Positions 52,918-64,000 of a DNA stretch of 64,000 nucleotides are shown here, piece after piece. The notes under the pieces are model-generated. The model saw only the letters and a program-made list of their open reading frames with translations, was not told where the DNA came from and made no database searches. Origin of the DNA: Diploscapter coronatus (taxonomy: Eukaryota; Nematoda; Chromadorea; Rhabditida; Rhabditidae); NCBI GenBank assembly GCA_964036155.1, contig OZ038423.1:72369249-72433248 (forward strand), written 5' to 3'. Position 1 is the stretch's first letter. Every line of letters begins with the position of its first letter. Made by a program: the position numbers and the translations under genes.

Positions 52918-54625
52918 TTCGAAAAGTGAAACTCATTCAGTGAAATCGGCTACTTTTATAGCTCGTATCCGAACGAAAATAGCCGTGAGCGAAATTTGGC
53001 AGGTCAAACATATCCAGCCAAATCTGGCTATATCTGAATTGACCCCTGGATATCTAGCTTCGCTGACCCTCGAACCAGTTTTCCTACAGGCAAAAATAGT
53101 CGATCAGACCAGTTATATTTAGAACATGACAGACATTTGCCACGCTTTGCGATTTTGATTGATAGATAAAAAGTTTCGTGTTCTAAATAGAAGAATTCTC
53201 AAGCTCTCGACTTCGTGTGAAATATTTACATTTTTGACTTTTCTTTAGAGAATTTGCAGAAAAGAAACGGTCATATTTGGTCGGTTTGAAAAGTTTTTCG
53301 TCGATTACCGTTTTCACTTTCGTTTCTCTCGCACCGAGAGTAGCATTCTTTTTTGAATTTGTCGCGCCAAATTGTTATCGTCTGATTCTCTCGTCTCTTT
53401 TTCTCAGCGCTATTTCTCTGCCACTGGCGTGGGGCCAATCTCTCTCTCCTTTCACTGCGCTCTCTTCTAATTCCTCTTTATTTCTCTTTTTCTAACCTCC
53501 AAACCTGAGGCGTCTATTTTCTCTCTCGCCCCGCTTCGATTTCGATTCAAGTTTTGTTCTTCTCACTTTCTTTTCGCCCTCTTCATTTTGTAATAGCCAT
53601 TATCGATCTCTCGCTGTTTTTCAATAATTTTACTGATTTTCATTGTTAGAGTCGCGGCGTTGTGTGGCGCAGTGATTAGTGAGCTGGGTCCTTCTCTTTT
53701 CGAATCGATAATTTTCGTGGAATTTAATGAATTTTTGACGGCCGGGTGCGCGCTTTTTGCCACAATTCATACATGATAAACATCATTTTTGCTCGATCTT
53801 TTGGCGTTTTACACGTATTAGGAACTAAACTTTGGGTTTAACTTTGAACCCGGAAAAGAAAGTCTCCATTCAAGTTCCGGAAATTCGTTCCAAAGTTTCG
53901 AGAACTTGTGGGACACATTTCTGGTCTTGTAGATTGGAAACAAATGTGCGTATGGCTGATAGCCGGTGGAAAATGATATGCTTATTTTTTGTTCCGTGCA
54001 GTAAGGCAGGCGAGCAGGCAGGCATGCTTTTCTGTGCAAAACGAAAAACTGCAAACAGAGGGCCGCTTTCTGTGAGACGTTTCCCCCACAACACTTTACC
54101 TCTATCTTAACATCCATTCATTGATCTCTTTATCTCTTTAGCTTCTTTGCCTCGCTGATAACATCCCTATCATATCGCTTCCGGTCTAATAAATACATCG
54201 ATTATTTCGTCTTATCAGTAATATTTTAGCCCTTCACCAATAACTTTAGTCTTATCGATAATTTCTAGTTTATTAGTACATTTTCGATCCATTAATTAAG
54301 TTGCTTTGTAACTCTCATCTTATCCGTATTTTTAATTCATTGATCATTGATTATTATTATTATTATTGATCATTTTATCTGCATATTTTATCAGTAAATT
54401 TCGAGTTTTATTAGCTCCCGACCCTTTCTTTCAAAGTCATCAATAACTTGTTTTATCAGTAATGTCACGTGAGATTTCAAGTACCTCTTCTAACTCGTCA
54501 CTATTTATCCTGTTTATTCTTATCATCGACTATTTTTACCAATGTTACTTCCAGAATGCCCGAATAGGATATCATATCTAATCACTCTGCCTATCATCTA
54601 TTGATTATCAGATCTGTTGATAAGG
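52918..54625. promoter_or_regulatory. Divergent intergenic region, SXP copy B / cdc-14
   Basis: No exon supported. A pyrimidine-rich stretch fills 53290-53600. The last 500 bases before the cdc-14 ATG (54130-54625) are dense in TTATCA/TGATAA GATA-type cores, as upstream of mnk-1. A (TTA)n-like run lies near 54345-54365. Confidence 0.5.
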
Positions 54626-57600
54626 ATGGTCGCTTACGGGAAGAAGAACTTCGCCTCGGCAGGGGAGGAGGAACTACTCTGTCCATCGATAGTCTATGGA
54701 AATATCGTGGAAGTCTTGCCTGACCAGGTAAACATTATGAATAGCATAGAACTAACGAATAAAATATGGATTGAAAGTAACAAAAAATTAACATAACTTT
54801 CTGAAAATTGACGTGATAATTGCAAGTTAATGACATAAAGAGTTAACAAGTTAACTTAAACATATTGCTAAAATTAGCATAAAATTTACTCATTTTAGCT
54901 CTACTGGGCCATGACAACAACCTCAGATGGAATTGAAGCGAAATCGAATCTGGCTATCTATGTATCATTCGCTGATAAGGTATTTAAAATTTTAAATGTT
55001 AAATTTAAAGATATGCTAATTTAGTACCACTACGAGCCATTCTATCAAGACTTCGGTCCATGGAATCTCTCAGTTCTATATCGACTCTGTAAACTTATCG
55101 ATAGTGTGGTTACGGTAAGTGTTTTCTGGATTTTGGGTTACGATAATTACACCGTCTCTTTGAATTTCAGAGAGAACGACGACACAAGCGAAAAATCGTG
55201 ATGTATTGTTCGAGCGACGACGACGACGAAGTCGAGAAACTGCGAGCCAATTGCGCCTATGTTATGGCTGGATATTTGGTATATAAGTTAAAATGTTCAA
55301 ATTTCATCATAATCATCCTAAACTTATAAATACTTAATCTAAACCAAAAAATTAATGGCTAATTGAAATATGGTATGGAAACACGTTATTTCATGTGAAG
55401 GATAATTGATTAAAATTTAATCGCATAAACTTTGAAACATAAACAACTCGTATAGATGATCTTCCACGGTCTCTCAGCGGATGCAGCTTATCTGCGGATC
55501 GAGCCCGCTCAACCTCCGCCATTCGTCGGGTTCCGCGACGCGGCAATGGGCGAACCAACCTATTTGCTGCATCTGCACGATGTTCTGAGGGGAATTGAGC
55601 AGGTATATTCATTCATGTTATTTGAAATTTCTCAGATCTTAATATATAAATTACTTTAAAATGCAATGGAAAATTAAATTTCGTTTAATGAGTGAATTAG
55701 ACCATTTTAAACATGTTTAGTTTTTATATTTAGAAGTTATTATTTTACATGACTAAATACTTCGTTATTTATTTAATTTAATTTAACAGTAATTTTCAGG
55801 CGCAACGCCACAAATGGTTGGACTTCAGCACTTTCGACGCGGATGAATACGAATATTATGAAAAGGTGGAGAACGGCGATTTCAATTGGATCATCCCTGG
55901 AAAAGTGCTCAGCTTTTGTGGACCGCACAACGAGTCGAAAGTTGAAGATGGTACTTATTATTAAATATAAAATCTATTAGTCGGAACTTTAAGGATATCC
56001 ATATCACTCTCCTGAGACATATTTTGACTATTTCCGGGACAACAATCTAACTACGATCATTAGATTGAATACGAAAATTTACGACGCTAGGAAGTAAGTA
56101 ATTTATTCAAATATCCCCTTCCTAAGATAAGAAGCAATTTACTTAACTAAAATTTACTAGACCTCTAATCACTGAAACCCCAAAACAATACACTGTAAAA
56201 TCCTTAATCGCTACGTACTAAAGAAACATAGCGAGGGTCCTGCTGAAATTCGATATCTATGGAACGCGAAATTCAGTAGTCCGTAGAGTCACATGAAAAT
56301 GCAGGAACTGAACTCGGGGGAACAATAGGCACATCCAAAATGAATGTATACAAACATTATTTGCAAAAATACATAAACTAAAGGATACAAACTAAGCTAT
56401 AGCACAAAAACTATTTCTATATCATCTTTTAAAAAATGTTTTATTAAAATAAAAACCTCAGATTCACAAACGCCGGTTTCGATCACGTCGATCTCTTCTT
56501 CATCGATGGCTCTGTGCCTTCCGACGACATCGTCGAGAGATTCATCGATGTCGTGGACACTTCCAAGGGCGCCGTCGCGGTTCATTGCAAAGCTGGTACG
56601 GTGCCCCCCTCGTACCGTGAATTAAAATCACTACGGGACTTTTATGCGTACCAAAAATGAACCTACTTCTAGGACTTGGTCGTACCGGCACGTTGATCGC
56701 TTGCTGGATGATGAAGAAATACGGCTTGAGCGCGGCGGAATGCATTGCTTGGCTCAGAATCTGTCGTCCAGGATCGGTCATCGGACCGCAGCAGGGATTT
56801 CTGGTAGGTCGTCAATTCTTTACCTTTAAAACCCAGGATTTTAGGTCGACAAGCAGAAATTCTGCTGGTCTATGTCGGAGAGAAACGTGGTCCATCATCC
56901 GAACAACAAGCGAAGAGGAAGCAGTAAGGAGAAGAAGTCTTCCTTGAAGAAATTGATGAATAAGGTCGTTTTTTTCAAATTCAAACTTGATTCAAAATAT
57001 TCTAGGTCGACGAGATGAAGGTTTCCTGGAAGAGTGCGAATAACAACGACAAGTCTGAGAAGGAAAAGTCTTCCTCGAAACACGAAGAGAATGAGGTGCT
57101 AAATAATGGAAACTCAAACGTTAATAACGCTAATCCAGAAGTTATCTCTGATGAGGTTTGACTTAATCGTGAAAAAGTTAGAAATAATATAATTCAGACC
57201 TACGTCGATTCCGAAGGCCGCTCTCAGGGTGATCGACTTTTAGCTCTGAAAGCAAAGAGTCAGCATCAGAATATGAACCAGAACCAAAACCAGGACCAGA
57301 ATCACTCGGACTTGAGTCCGAGGTCTTCGAATTCTGCAGGAACGAACGGCATAAATGGCGACCGAAATACAAGATCTTCGAGGTATTTGCGTTTCTTAAA
57401 AAGTAACTTATGCTTAGACTTAGCAAAGAAAAACGATTTAATTTTAAAATGATATAAAATGACTATGATTTCAGAATGTCACCAAATTACTCGCCACCTG
57501 CAAATTATCAGCACCAATCGCTAAGAAGCTCTCAGAAGCCAAACCATCAGAATAACGCTGTAAGAGAGGAGTTTTTAAATTACGCTATCTACAAATTCCG

Positions 57601-59647
57601 CAATCTAAGTCTTTAATATTTATTTTTAGCACCGACCCCGACGTCATATTCATTTGTCGCCTCTTCGACATGAGAACCACGATGCCAACAGAACCCAGGG
57701 AACCGATATCCTACGATTCAATAACGCGATGATTCTGGAGGTATCATTTTTTGTTTTTTTTTTTGCAATCCAGTGACTATTAATAAAATTAAGCCATCCT
57801 CGACGGTCTACCCGATGGTGTCCCGATATGGCAGTCGGGAGCCGACCCGGTATTCTTCCCCGACCACTCCGATCAAGCAACCGCTTCCCACCGGATACCT
57901 GAGTCGAGTAGACAAATACCGGATGCAGTTGCAGTTGCCACCGATTGAAGCGTCACCACCGGTATGCAACTTATAAATCTAAAAAAAAACAAAAACACAT
58001 TGAATTGCTCAATAAGTACTCGGGTTTATATTTCAAGACGATGTTCACTGGGAGGTAACTTTTGAATTCCAAAAACTTATTGAGCGATTCGGTATTTTAT
58101 GAACTAGAATAATACGGTTTTGTTCCGCATGGCTTGCTGTTCTTGTCGTGTCTAGGTCGCGAAATTTCCCTGCCAAATTTCGCGGCAATTTGCATTTCGA
58201 ATTTAGTCCGATCGAGGCTGGCGATTCTCGACGTTCAAGTCCGACTACCCGCACCTGCCCCACCACGTGCACACCACGCACAGGCACAGGGCCATCCAGG
58301 GCACGCCCATCGAGATCCCCATTCGGGTCGAAACTACCGATGGACGGGGATTTGCTACTCTCCCTGTAAGGAGAAGACGACTCTTTGAATGACTGGCATA
58401 AGATATGAATCTAAGTACGAATAGACCCGTTGTAGAGCTTACCAACAGATCAACCTATAATAAAAGGGCCAATTTGTTTTCCAAAGTTAAGGCATTTCTA
58501 GTGTTGGTAAGCCTTAAAACAAGCTATTCCGAATTTAGATTCATATTTTATCCCCGAATTTCGAATTTGAAAAAGTGCAGTGTCGTTGATAGTTCGCTAC
58601 CGAAGAAGGGTTGGATGAGTTGTGAAATTTTGAAGTCTCGATTTGACCTAAAAATTCGTCCTGTCCTAAAATTGATATGAGACTATAATTGTCGTGATAG
58701 TGATAATAATTCGATAGTACATAATCATAATCACCTCCATTAGTTTGATGAGATATGCCTGAAATCTGAAATAGATCATAAAATACCTCTATTTTAGATT
58801 TTGGCTAATAATATTGTGAGATTTAGTTATGCATTCCATAATCATCTTTCGTTGTGTTGTATATTGACGTTAACCATTTTCCTGACTTGTTTTCAATTTT
58901 GAACGCGGTAAATAACATCAGCTAGTATTTTGATTTCCGATTCAGGTTTTGCATTTCGAAATTTGGTGAATAAAGATTTTATAGTTCAATAAAATCTACA
59001 GATAATCTATATGTTATTTACCCAATAAATTGAAAATAAGTAAATGCATGGAGCGGTATGAAAAAGAACAAAATATTAACTTTAAGATAAAATACAAAGC
59101 TTTCGAAGAATGGTGATTTTTAGATCGCTCGAGTTACCGTGAGGTCTGAGTCCCAAACTCGGAAATCCTCGAATTTCCCCCAGTCCAAGTCAACGTCAGC
59201 TATCAGGAAAATGAATCCGAGTAAAAAACGTTCCCGAAGTTTCCCAGAAAATGTTTCCAATTTAGGTGGAAGTAAAGTCTCGAGTTCCCGATCGCGACCC
59301 TACCCCCCTCCGACTTCGGGAATCCGAATGGAGATGGCGGCGACGAATTACGACTTGAGATCGAAATCCGGGATCGGAAAGTCTTCACCTGGCCGTGAAG
59401 CGGCTTCTCAATTGTCCCCGGATACGAGAGCTTTGATCGGGGTATTTTAATTTTAACCTCACACTTAATAAAAGTAGTAAACGCATACTAAATGAAAGAT
59501 AACATCTAGAGTGAAGAAAATTAGCATCAATGAATTTCATTATTACTTTTTAATGAGTTTGCTACTTTCATCAATGCTCAAGCTTATTTTCTTTGGATAA
59601 AATATAACTTATTTCAGCAACGCCGTAGCAAACGACTATCTTCATGA
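54626..59647 (+). CDS. cdc-14: Dual-specificity protein phosphatase CDC-14
   Basis: Phosphatase that reverses Cdk phosphorylation in mitosis and quiescence. Model: 54626-54727, 54899-54979, 55025-55114, 55171-55278, 55456-55602, 55800-55950, 55994-56093, 56462-56595, 56673-56803, 56845-56964, 57006-57155, 57198-57382, 57475-57559, 57630-57740, 57794-57961, 58038-58054, 58156-58365, 59144-59441, 59618-59647, 805 residues. The core is clear: [48 protein letters not shown], then [19 protein letters not shown] with catalytic Cys302 and Arg308. The tail from about residue 390 is low-complexity, basic and Ser/Pro-rich. Exon 16 is a 17-base microexon. The 58365/59144 junction uses a poor acceptor to keep frame, so the last three exons are less sure. 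Confidence 0.88.
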
Positions 59648-61176
59648 TTGAGAAGAGCAGCGTTTTCGATTCCTCCTCGACTGCTTCCATAGTTTAGTGG
59701 GTAAAAGATTAGCGCTTGGTTTTTGGTAAAGATTTTCTTGTACTATATAGTAGTAATTTTTAATTTTGTAGTTTTTTCTATTTTAAAGGATTCTTTCATT
59801 TAACCGAAGGCTCTTATGATATTGTCATAATTATTGTTTCATTTATTTGAAATTTGAAAACAAGTTCACTCTGCTAAAATTGCCTATGATATTATTGTGC
59901 AGCGCACCACTACCTTATCTAAATCGTATATACTTAAAAATGTGCTTAGGTTCAGGTTATTTTTCTTATCTTTTCAGAAGCTGTTAAATGTGCAGCCGAC
60001 ATATTTAAATTTGATATAACTAGTGTGCTGAAGATTTGTGAGCCTTTCTTGTTTTATCTAAGCACGGTGCTTTGTTTTGTACCCTCCCCCTTTTCGGCCC
60101 GCTCACTTCTGCAATGCGCAGGCGCAAAAGGGAGCAAAAAAGCGATGAAAGGAACGAAAAGCGAAAAAAGGAGGGGAATTTATTGTCGACCAGGAAAGCG
60201 CAATTAAAGCAGTAAAAAAGCTAATTACACCCAATTATCTCGCTCAGTTATCAAAATAGAGGCAATTTCTGACATTTTGAGACCGAACACGCACAGGAAC
60301 TCTTCAGGAGAAGCGCTCGGGGAAGGCCGGAATGTCGGGGACGCGATTTTTCTCTCAAAATTGTCCGATTTCTGCTGAAATTTTTTATTTTTCGCGATTC
60401 TAAAGTATTTCAGACGTCAAAATAGTTGAAAGGCGTCAGTGGGCATCGATTGAATATAAAATTAGCCTGGAGCGCCACTTCTGAGCCGCAACAGGGGCGT
60501 GAAAACGTACAAAGTTCTTATTAGCCATTCTACGGAAATCAGTAGAATGGTTTAGCACAACCTTCAAAATTATTTTTCTGGAAATAGTTCCTAATAGTGT
60601 AATCGAGGGTGGAGAATCCGAAAATCAGGGTCCCGGAGCTCGGATGCGCGTCGTTTACGCTGTAGCGAAGGTCATACTTGAAAATTCAAAAATCGTTAGG
60701 AAACATCTAGGTAAGTCAAATTTGGTATCAAATGCTTCGTCTCGACGAGATAAGCAACTTTTGTTAAGAAACTTTTCCGATCTGATGCTTACATAAAAGT
60801 TATAGGCCGAAAACTATCAAAATTGCTCAACTTTCCAACATTTTCGATCAGTACGCTCGTAAAACGCAAATGGTACCTGATTTTATTGCATATTGTTTTA
60901 CTCGAGCACTCAGGGAAGAAAATGGTATATAACATATGGCATAGAAGTGAGTGCTGTCTGAGAATTTAATTTTTTTCGAAGCGCGGTCAAATACCACTTT
61001 GAACAAAAAAATCATATCTCACTGATTATCAATGGTAAGTGGATGATTATTTTTTTATTTGATTACTATGGACATCCAGTTTATCAGACATCAAAAAATA
61101 ATTTTTCTAGATATCGATTTCTGCAGAAATGCGCACTTTTCGCGTCTTGATTGCGTACTTTCCGATCCGTACTGTC

Positions 61177-61938
61177 TTTACGCGTAAATGACGTCGGAAA
61201 AATTTGTCCTTCCAGTATGTTGTGTAGAATGGCATGCTGAACAAATTTTGTTTCGGAATCTACCCTGGATTCATTATCCTTGGGGCTGCAGAATTTTTTA
61301 AAGTGCGAAGGTCAAATTCAGCATAATGATTTTTTAGCACAAATTTTCAAAAATTCATATCTTCCTATGTGTGCACATTCTAGAAAAAGTTCTGGAACAA
61401 AGGTTGATCAACTTGAACAGCTCTACAAGATTCTACTACAAACTCCAACTTTAACTCACATTACCCTTGTAAATCCAGTACGGGTGTATAGGGTATCTCC
61501 GGGTAACTTTTACCTGCCAAAAATATTGTCCTAAAATTTCATTTTTATCTTTATGATATTCTCCTACTGAAGATCTACAAAATAAAAAAATAATCATGAA
61601 ATTTCGTTAGAAATATAGGAAGATATGAATTTTTGAAATTTACTGCTCAAACGGCATTTTGCAATAATTAGTCATTGAACTTCAAAAAATTCTGCAGCCC
61701 CAACGGTAATGATTCAGGGGTTGGTCTAACAATGAAAGTTGTTTGTCATGTCCATCTACGCAACATACTGAGAGGACAATTTTTCCCAACACCATTTACC
61801 CGTAAACCCAGTACGGGTATATAGGGTATCTTCGGGTAACTTTTACCTGCCAAAAATAAATTTTTAAAAATTTCTTGTTGCTTTTATCTTATTCTCCTCG
61901 ACAAGATCTGCGAAATAAAAAAATAATTATCGAATTTG
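61177..61938. repeat. Composite repeat: long inverted arms with interleaved direct repeats
   Basis: Arm A (61177-61368) and A' (61615-61806) are imperfect inverted copies of about 190 bases, both carrying GGGGCTGCAGAATTTTTT, CAGTATGTTG and CATATCTTCCTAT. Unit B (61469-61605) is repeated directly as B' (61802-61938), with AGTACGGGT, GGGTAACTTTTACC and ATAAAAAAATAAT. The order is A-B-A'-B'. Confidence 0.75.
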
Positions 61939-63623
61939 GTTTAGAAATAAGGGAGTTATGATTTTTTGAAAGTGGCCAATTTGGAGAAGAGAAAGGCAAA
62001 TCTACAGATAACGTAGAATCAGATTCTTGGGATTCATTTTCACCCGGAATTTTTGGTGTCATTAGAAAGCACTGGTCTGATATTAAAAAGTTATCAGAGC
62101 AGATTTTCGAAAAAGTGTTCATAAATGAAAACTGAACGAACAATTCGTGAAATTTGGTGAAATTAGACGAAATTTCCACTCTGCAAGCGACGAATTCTGT
62201 TGAATCACATTCTTCTGGAGCATTCTGGAACCAATTTTTTTTGCTAATTACAATTTTCATACACCTATAATCAAAGTTATCAGAGCCGATTTTTGATTTT
62301 GTCTTTCGTTTTCATGGAATACGCCCGGAAGTGAGCGCGAGTCGGGCCGCTAAAATCGTACTCGTTGCAAACCGCGAATTTTCCTTGTTCCTGAAACGAT
62401 TTTTCCGGGATTTCGACGATTGTTCATCAAAAACAATATAATTTCACGCCAATTTGTAGAAAAATTTCCACGAAAATATGCCTACATGATTTTTAAACTT
62501 TTTTTGAAAATGAGAAATTTTGAATTTTTTCGAAATGTCCAATTTCGCGACGAGAGAACTTTTTTATTTCTCAACCAAACTGGGCAAATCATACACGAAA
62601 ATACTCGCCAGGTCAGTCATTGTGTTCGTCCGTGAAAAAAACACCACCTTGTCGCTGAAATTTTCGAGAAATCTGACGTTATCTGAAAAGAGCGCATTTT
62701 TTGCACGAATTCGTCACTGTGGAGAGCCAAGTAGTGCGTCTCCAGGGCTGAAACTCGGTACACCCACTAACTTTGAGGTGCTTGTTCCGATCCAAATGCA
62801 AAAAACCCGAAGAAACGGCGTTAAGTATGAGTTTCAAAATGTTAGCGAATCTTCATGCCCTTTTTCTCTTCCAGGGGACAAAATAAAGAGAAAAAAAGCA
62901 CCGTGCTAAGTCTTTTAAAATATGCAATATGTATAATTTTATGACATGAAATAACTCATGAATTATGCTTTATTCTGACCAAAAATATGGTAATCTCAAA
63001 CCACCATTAAGCAGTAATATATTCGATTAAATGATGAATAATACTCGTCCACTTTACGTGCATTTTACGTCGTTTTTATTGTTTTAAACACACGATCTTA
63101 TATATATTTCACATGCCAATTAATAAAATAAATATGCATTTTACTACGATGAGTCATTGTTTTTATTAATCCTTTGAAATCCTGAATTTATTTGTTTCAA
63201 ACTTCAAAGGTCGCGCACTACTCTTGCATCATAAAACATTTTTGTTTTCGATTTTATTATTAACTAACATTTTCTATCTGTTTGCAACATAACATAACAT
63301 TAGGATATGCGTTATATTTTGGTACAAAGTGCTCTTTAAAATAAAACATCTCTGGATAGCAAATAAAAGGAGGCGGCGCTTGGATATGTCGACATTTATT
63401 AAATCATCGCTTATAAAAATGCTAGCATTTTCCATTATTTTCAGATAAGATTTACAGACCCATATAAAATTTTATTGCCTAGGTAGCACACTTGTTTATA
63501 TTTAATGAGAGCAAACTTCAACTTGCTTGAGGTATTAAAATTGCCTTTGAAGTTAGAGCTTGAGAAATTTTGAAGTTCGGAATTCCGGAGCTGTGTTGTC
63601 ATGTTTTTACTTACGTAAGAAGG

Positions 63624-63795
63624 TTATGGGTCTCTAGGTCTTACTCTTTTCATCTCCAATTTCCACCTTATCTCTTCATAGGTGCATTCTTGAAAAGGAG
63701 AAGTCAGTCCTCGAGTGATTAGACATCTTTTCTTCACTGGTAATTGATAATTAGGAACAAATACTTCGCTTCGTCCCTTATTTCTCAAATTTGCC
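63624..63795 (-). CDS. Candidate exon of an unidentified minus-strand gene
   Basis: A TTATGCAG acceptor at 63796-63797 opens an exon whose only long frame encodes 57 residues, with stretches SEVFVPNYQLPVKKRC and CTYEEIRWKLEMKRVRPRD before a stop. An in-frame GTAAGA donor near the end would also fit an internal exon. The composition looks protein-like, but upstream exons would lie outside the window and I recognise no family. Confidence 0.25.
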
Positions 63796-64000
63796 CTGCA
63801 TAATAAGAAGAAAAAATTGTGTACCCATTCTTCGTCTTTGTGTGTCATTCAAATATTTCGACGTAAAAATTCAGATTATTTACATATTTTAGCGGATTTT
63901 ATCGACTATTTAATAACCGTATGCTTTGTCAAAACTGCGCTTTTACAATTTCCTGCTCGTTTCTTGATTATTCAATGTAGAATTTTTGGGTTAATATTTC

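Larger units (their letters stand above)
59648..64000. other. Gene-poor right end
   Basis: About 4.3 kb without a convincing gene model. It holds the composite foldback at 61177-61938, AT-rich unique sequence and one candidate minus-strand exon at 63624-63795. All longer open frames here lack supported splice partners or family features. Confidence 0.5.

Noticed and set aside
59686..59720. tRNA-Glu/Asp-like 5' half (CCATAGTTTAGTGG) after cdc-14
   Set aside because: The sequence stops matching after the D arm and no T-loop or CCA-side stem is present.

Overview
The window reads as nuclear DNA of a nematode. Genes are split by many introns, some only about 45-55 bp long, with T-rich 3' ends of the TTTTCAG type. 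Several start codons sit within a few bases of an AG acceptor, as expected where a spliced leader is added. Two families point the same way: paired SXP/RAL-2 (DUF148) secreted proteins and a CEY-type Y-box protein. Species and clade cannot be fixed from the sequence alone. There is no sign of a bacterial or viral origin.

I could build fourteen gene models. Thirteen were checked by exon phase, and the fourteenth has one unresolved splice junction. From left to right they are: the 3' part of a P-type ATPase alpha subunit of the Na+/K+ (catp) group (+); a small Hva1/TUDOR (DUF2945-like) protein (+); an unrecognised small protein with an acidic tail (+); gamma-glutamylcyclotransferase (+); a secreted cysteine-repeat protein resembling ABU/PQN proteins (-); the AAA ATPase CDC-48/p97 (-); the MAPK-interacting kinase MNK-1 (+), with a 4.4 kb first intron; a divergent Cys-loop ligand-gated ion channel (-); the mitochondrial rRNA methyltransferase NSUN4 (-); succinate dehydrogenase membrane subunit SDHD (+); the rRNA methyltransferase ZCCHC4 (+); a Y-box RNA-binding protein CEY (+); two SXP/RAL-2 secreted proteins (-); and the dual-specificity phosphatase CDC-14 (+).

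Most genes are unrelated housekeeping genes. The clearest arrangement is at 40.7-45.3 kb. NSUN4 and SDHD are divergent and share about 370 bp, and SDHD and ZCCHC4 are tandem with the poly(A)-signal-to-acceptor spacing of a nematode operon. That cluster joins mitochondrial ribosome maturation, respiratory complex II and cytosolic rRNA methylation. CDC-48 and MNK-1 are also divergent.

The non-coding space is dominated by foldback and MITE-like elements. These include two copies of one hAT-like MITE with different 8-bp target duplications, a TA-flanked MITE inside a ZCCHC4 intron, a large composite foldback at 61.2-61.9 kb, and several shorter hairpins. There are also degenerate tandem repeats, a 98-bp (TC)n tract, and clusters of GATA-type (TTATCA) sites upstream of mnk-1 and cdc-14. 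The last 4.3 kb holds no convincing gene apart from one candidate exon. I found no CRISPR array, no complete tRNA, no rRNA, and nothing I can defend as a wholly new system. The most notable items are the transposon families, the probable operon and the unusual Hva1/TUDOR gene.
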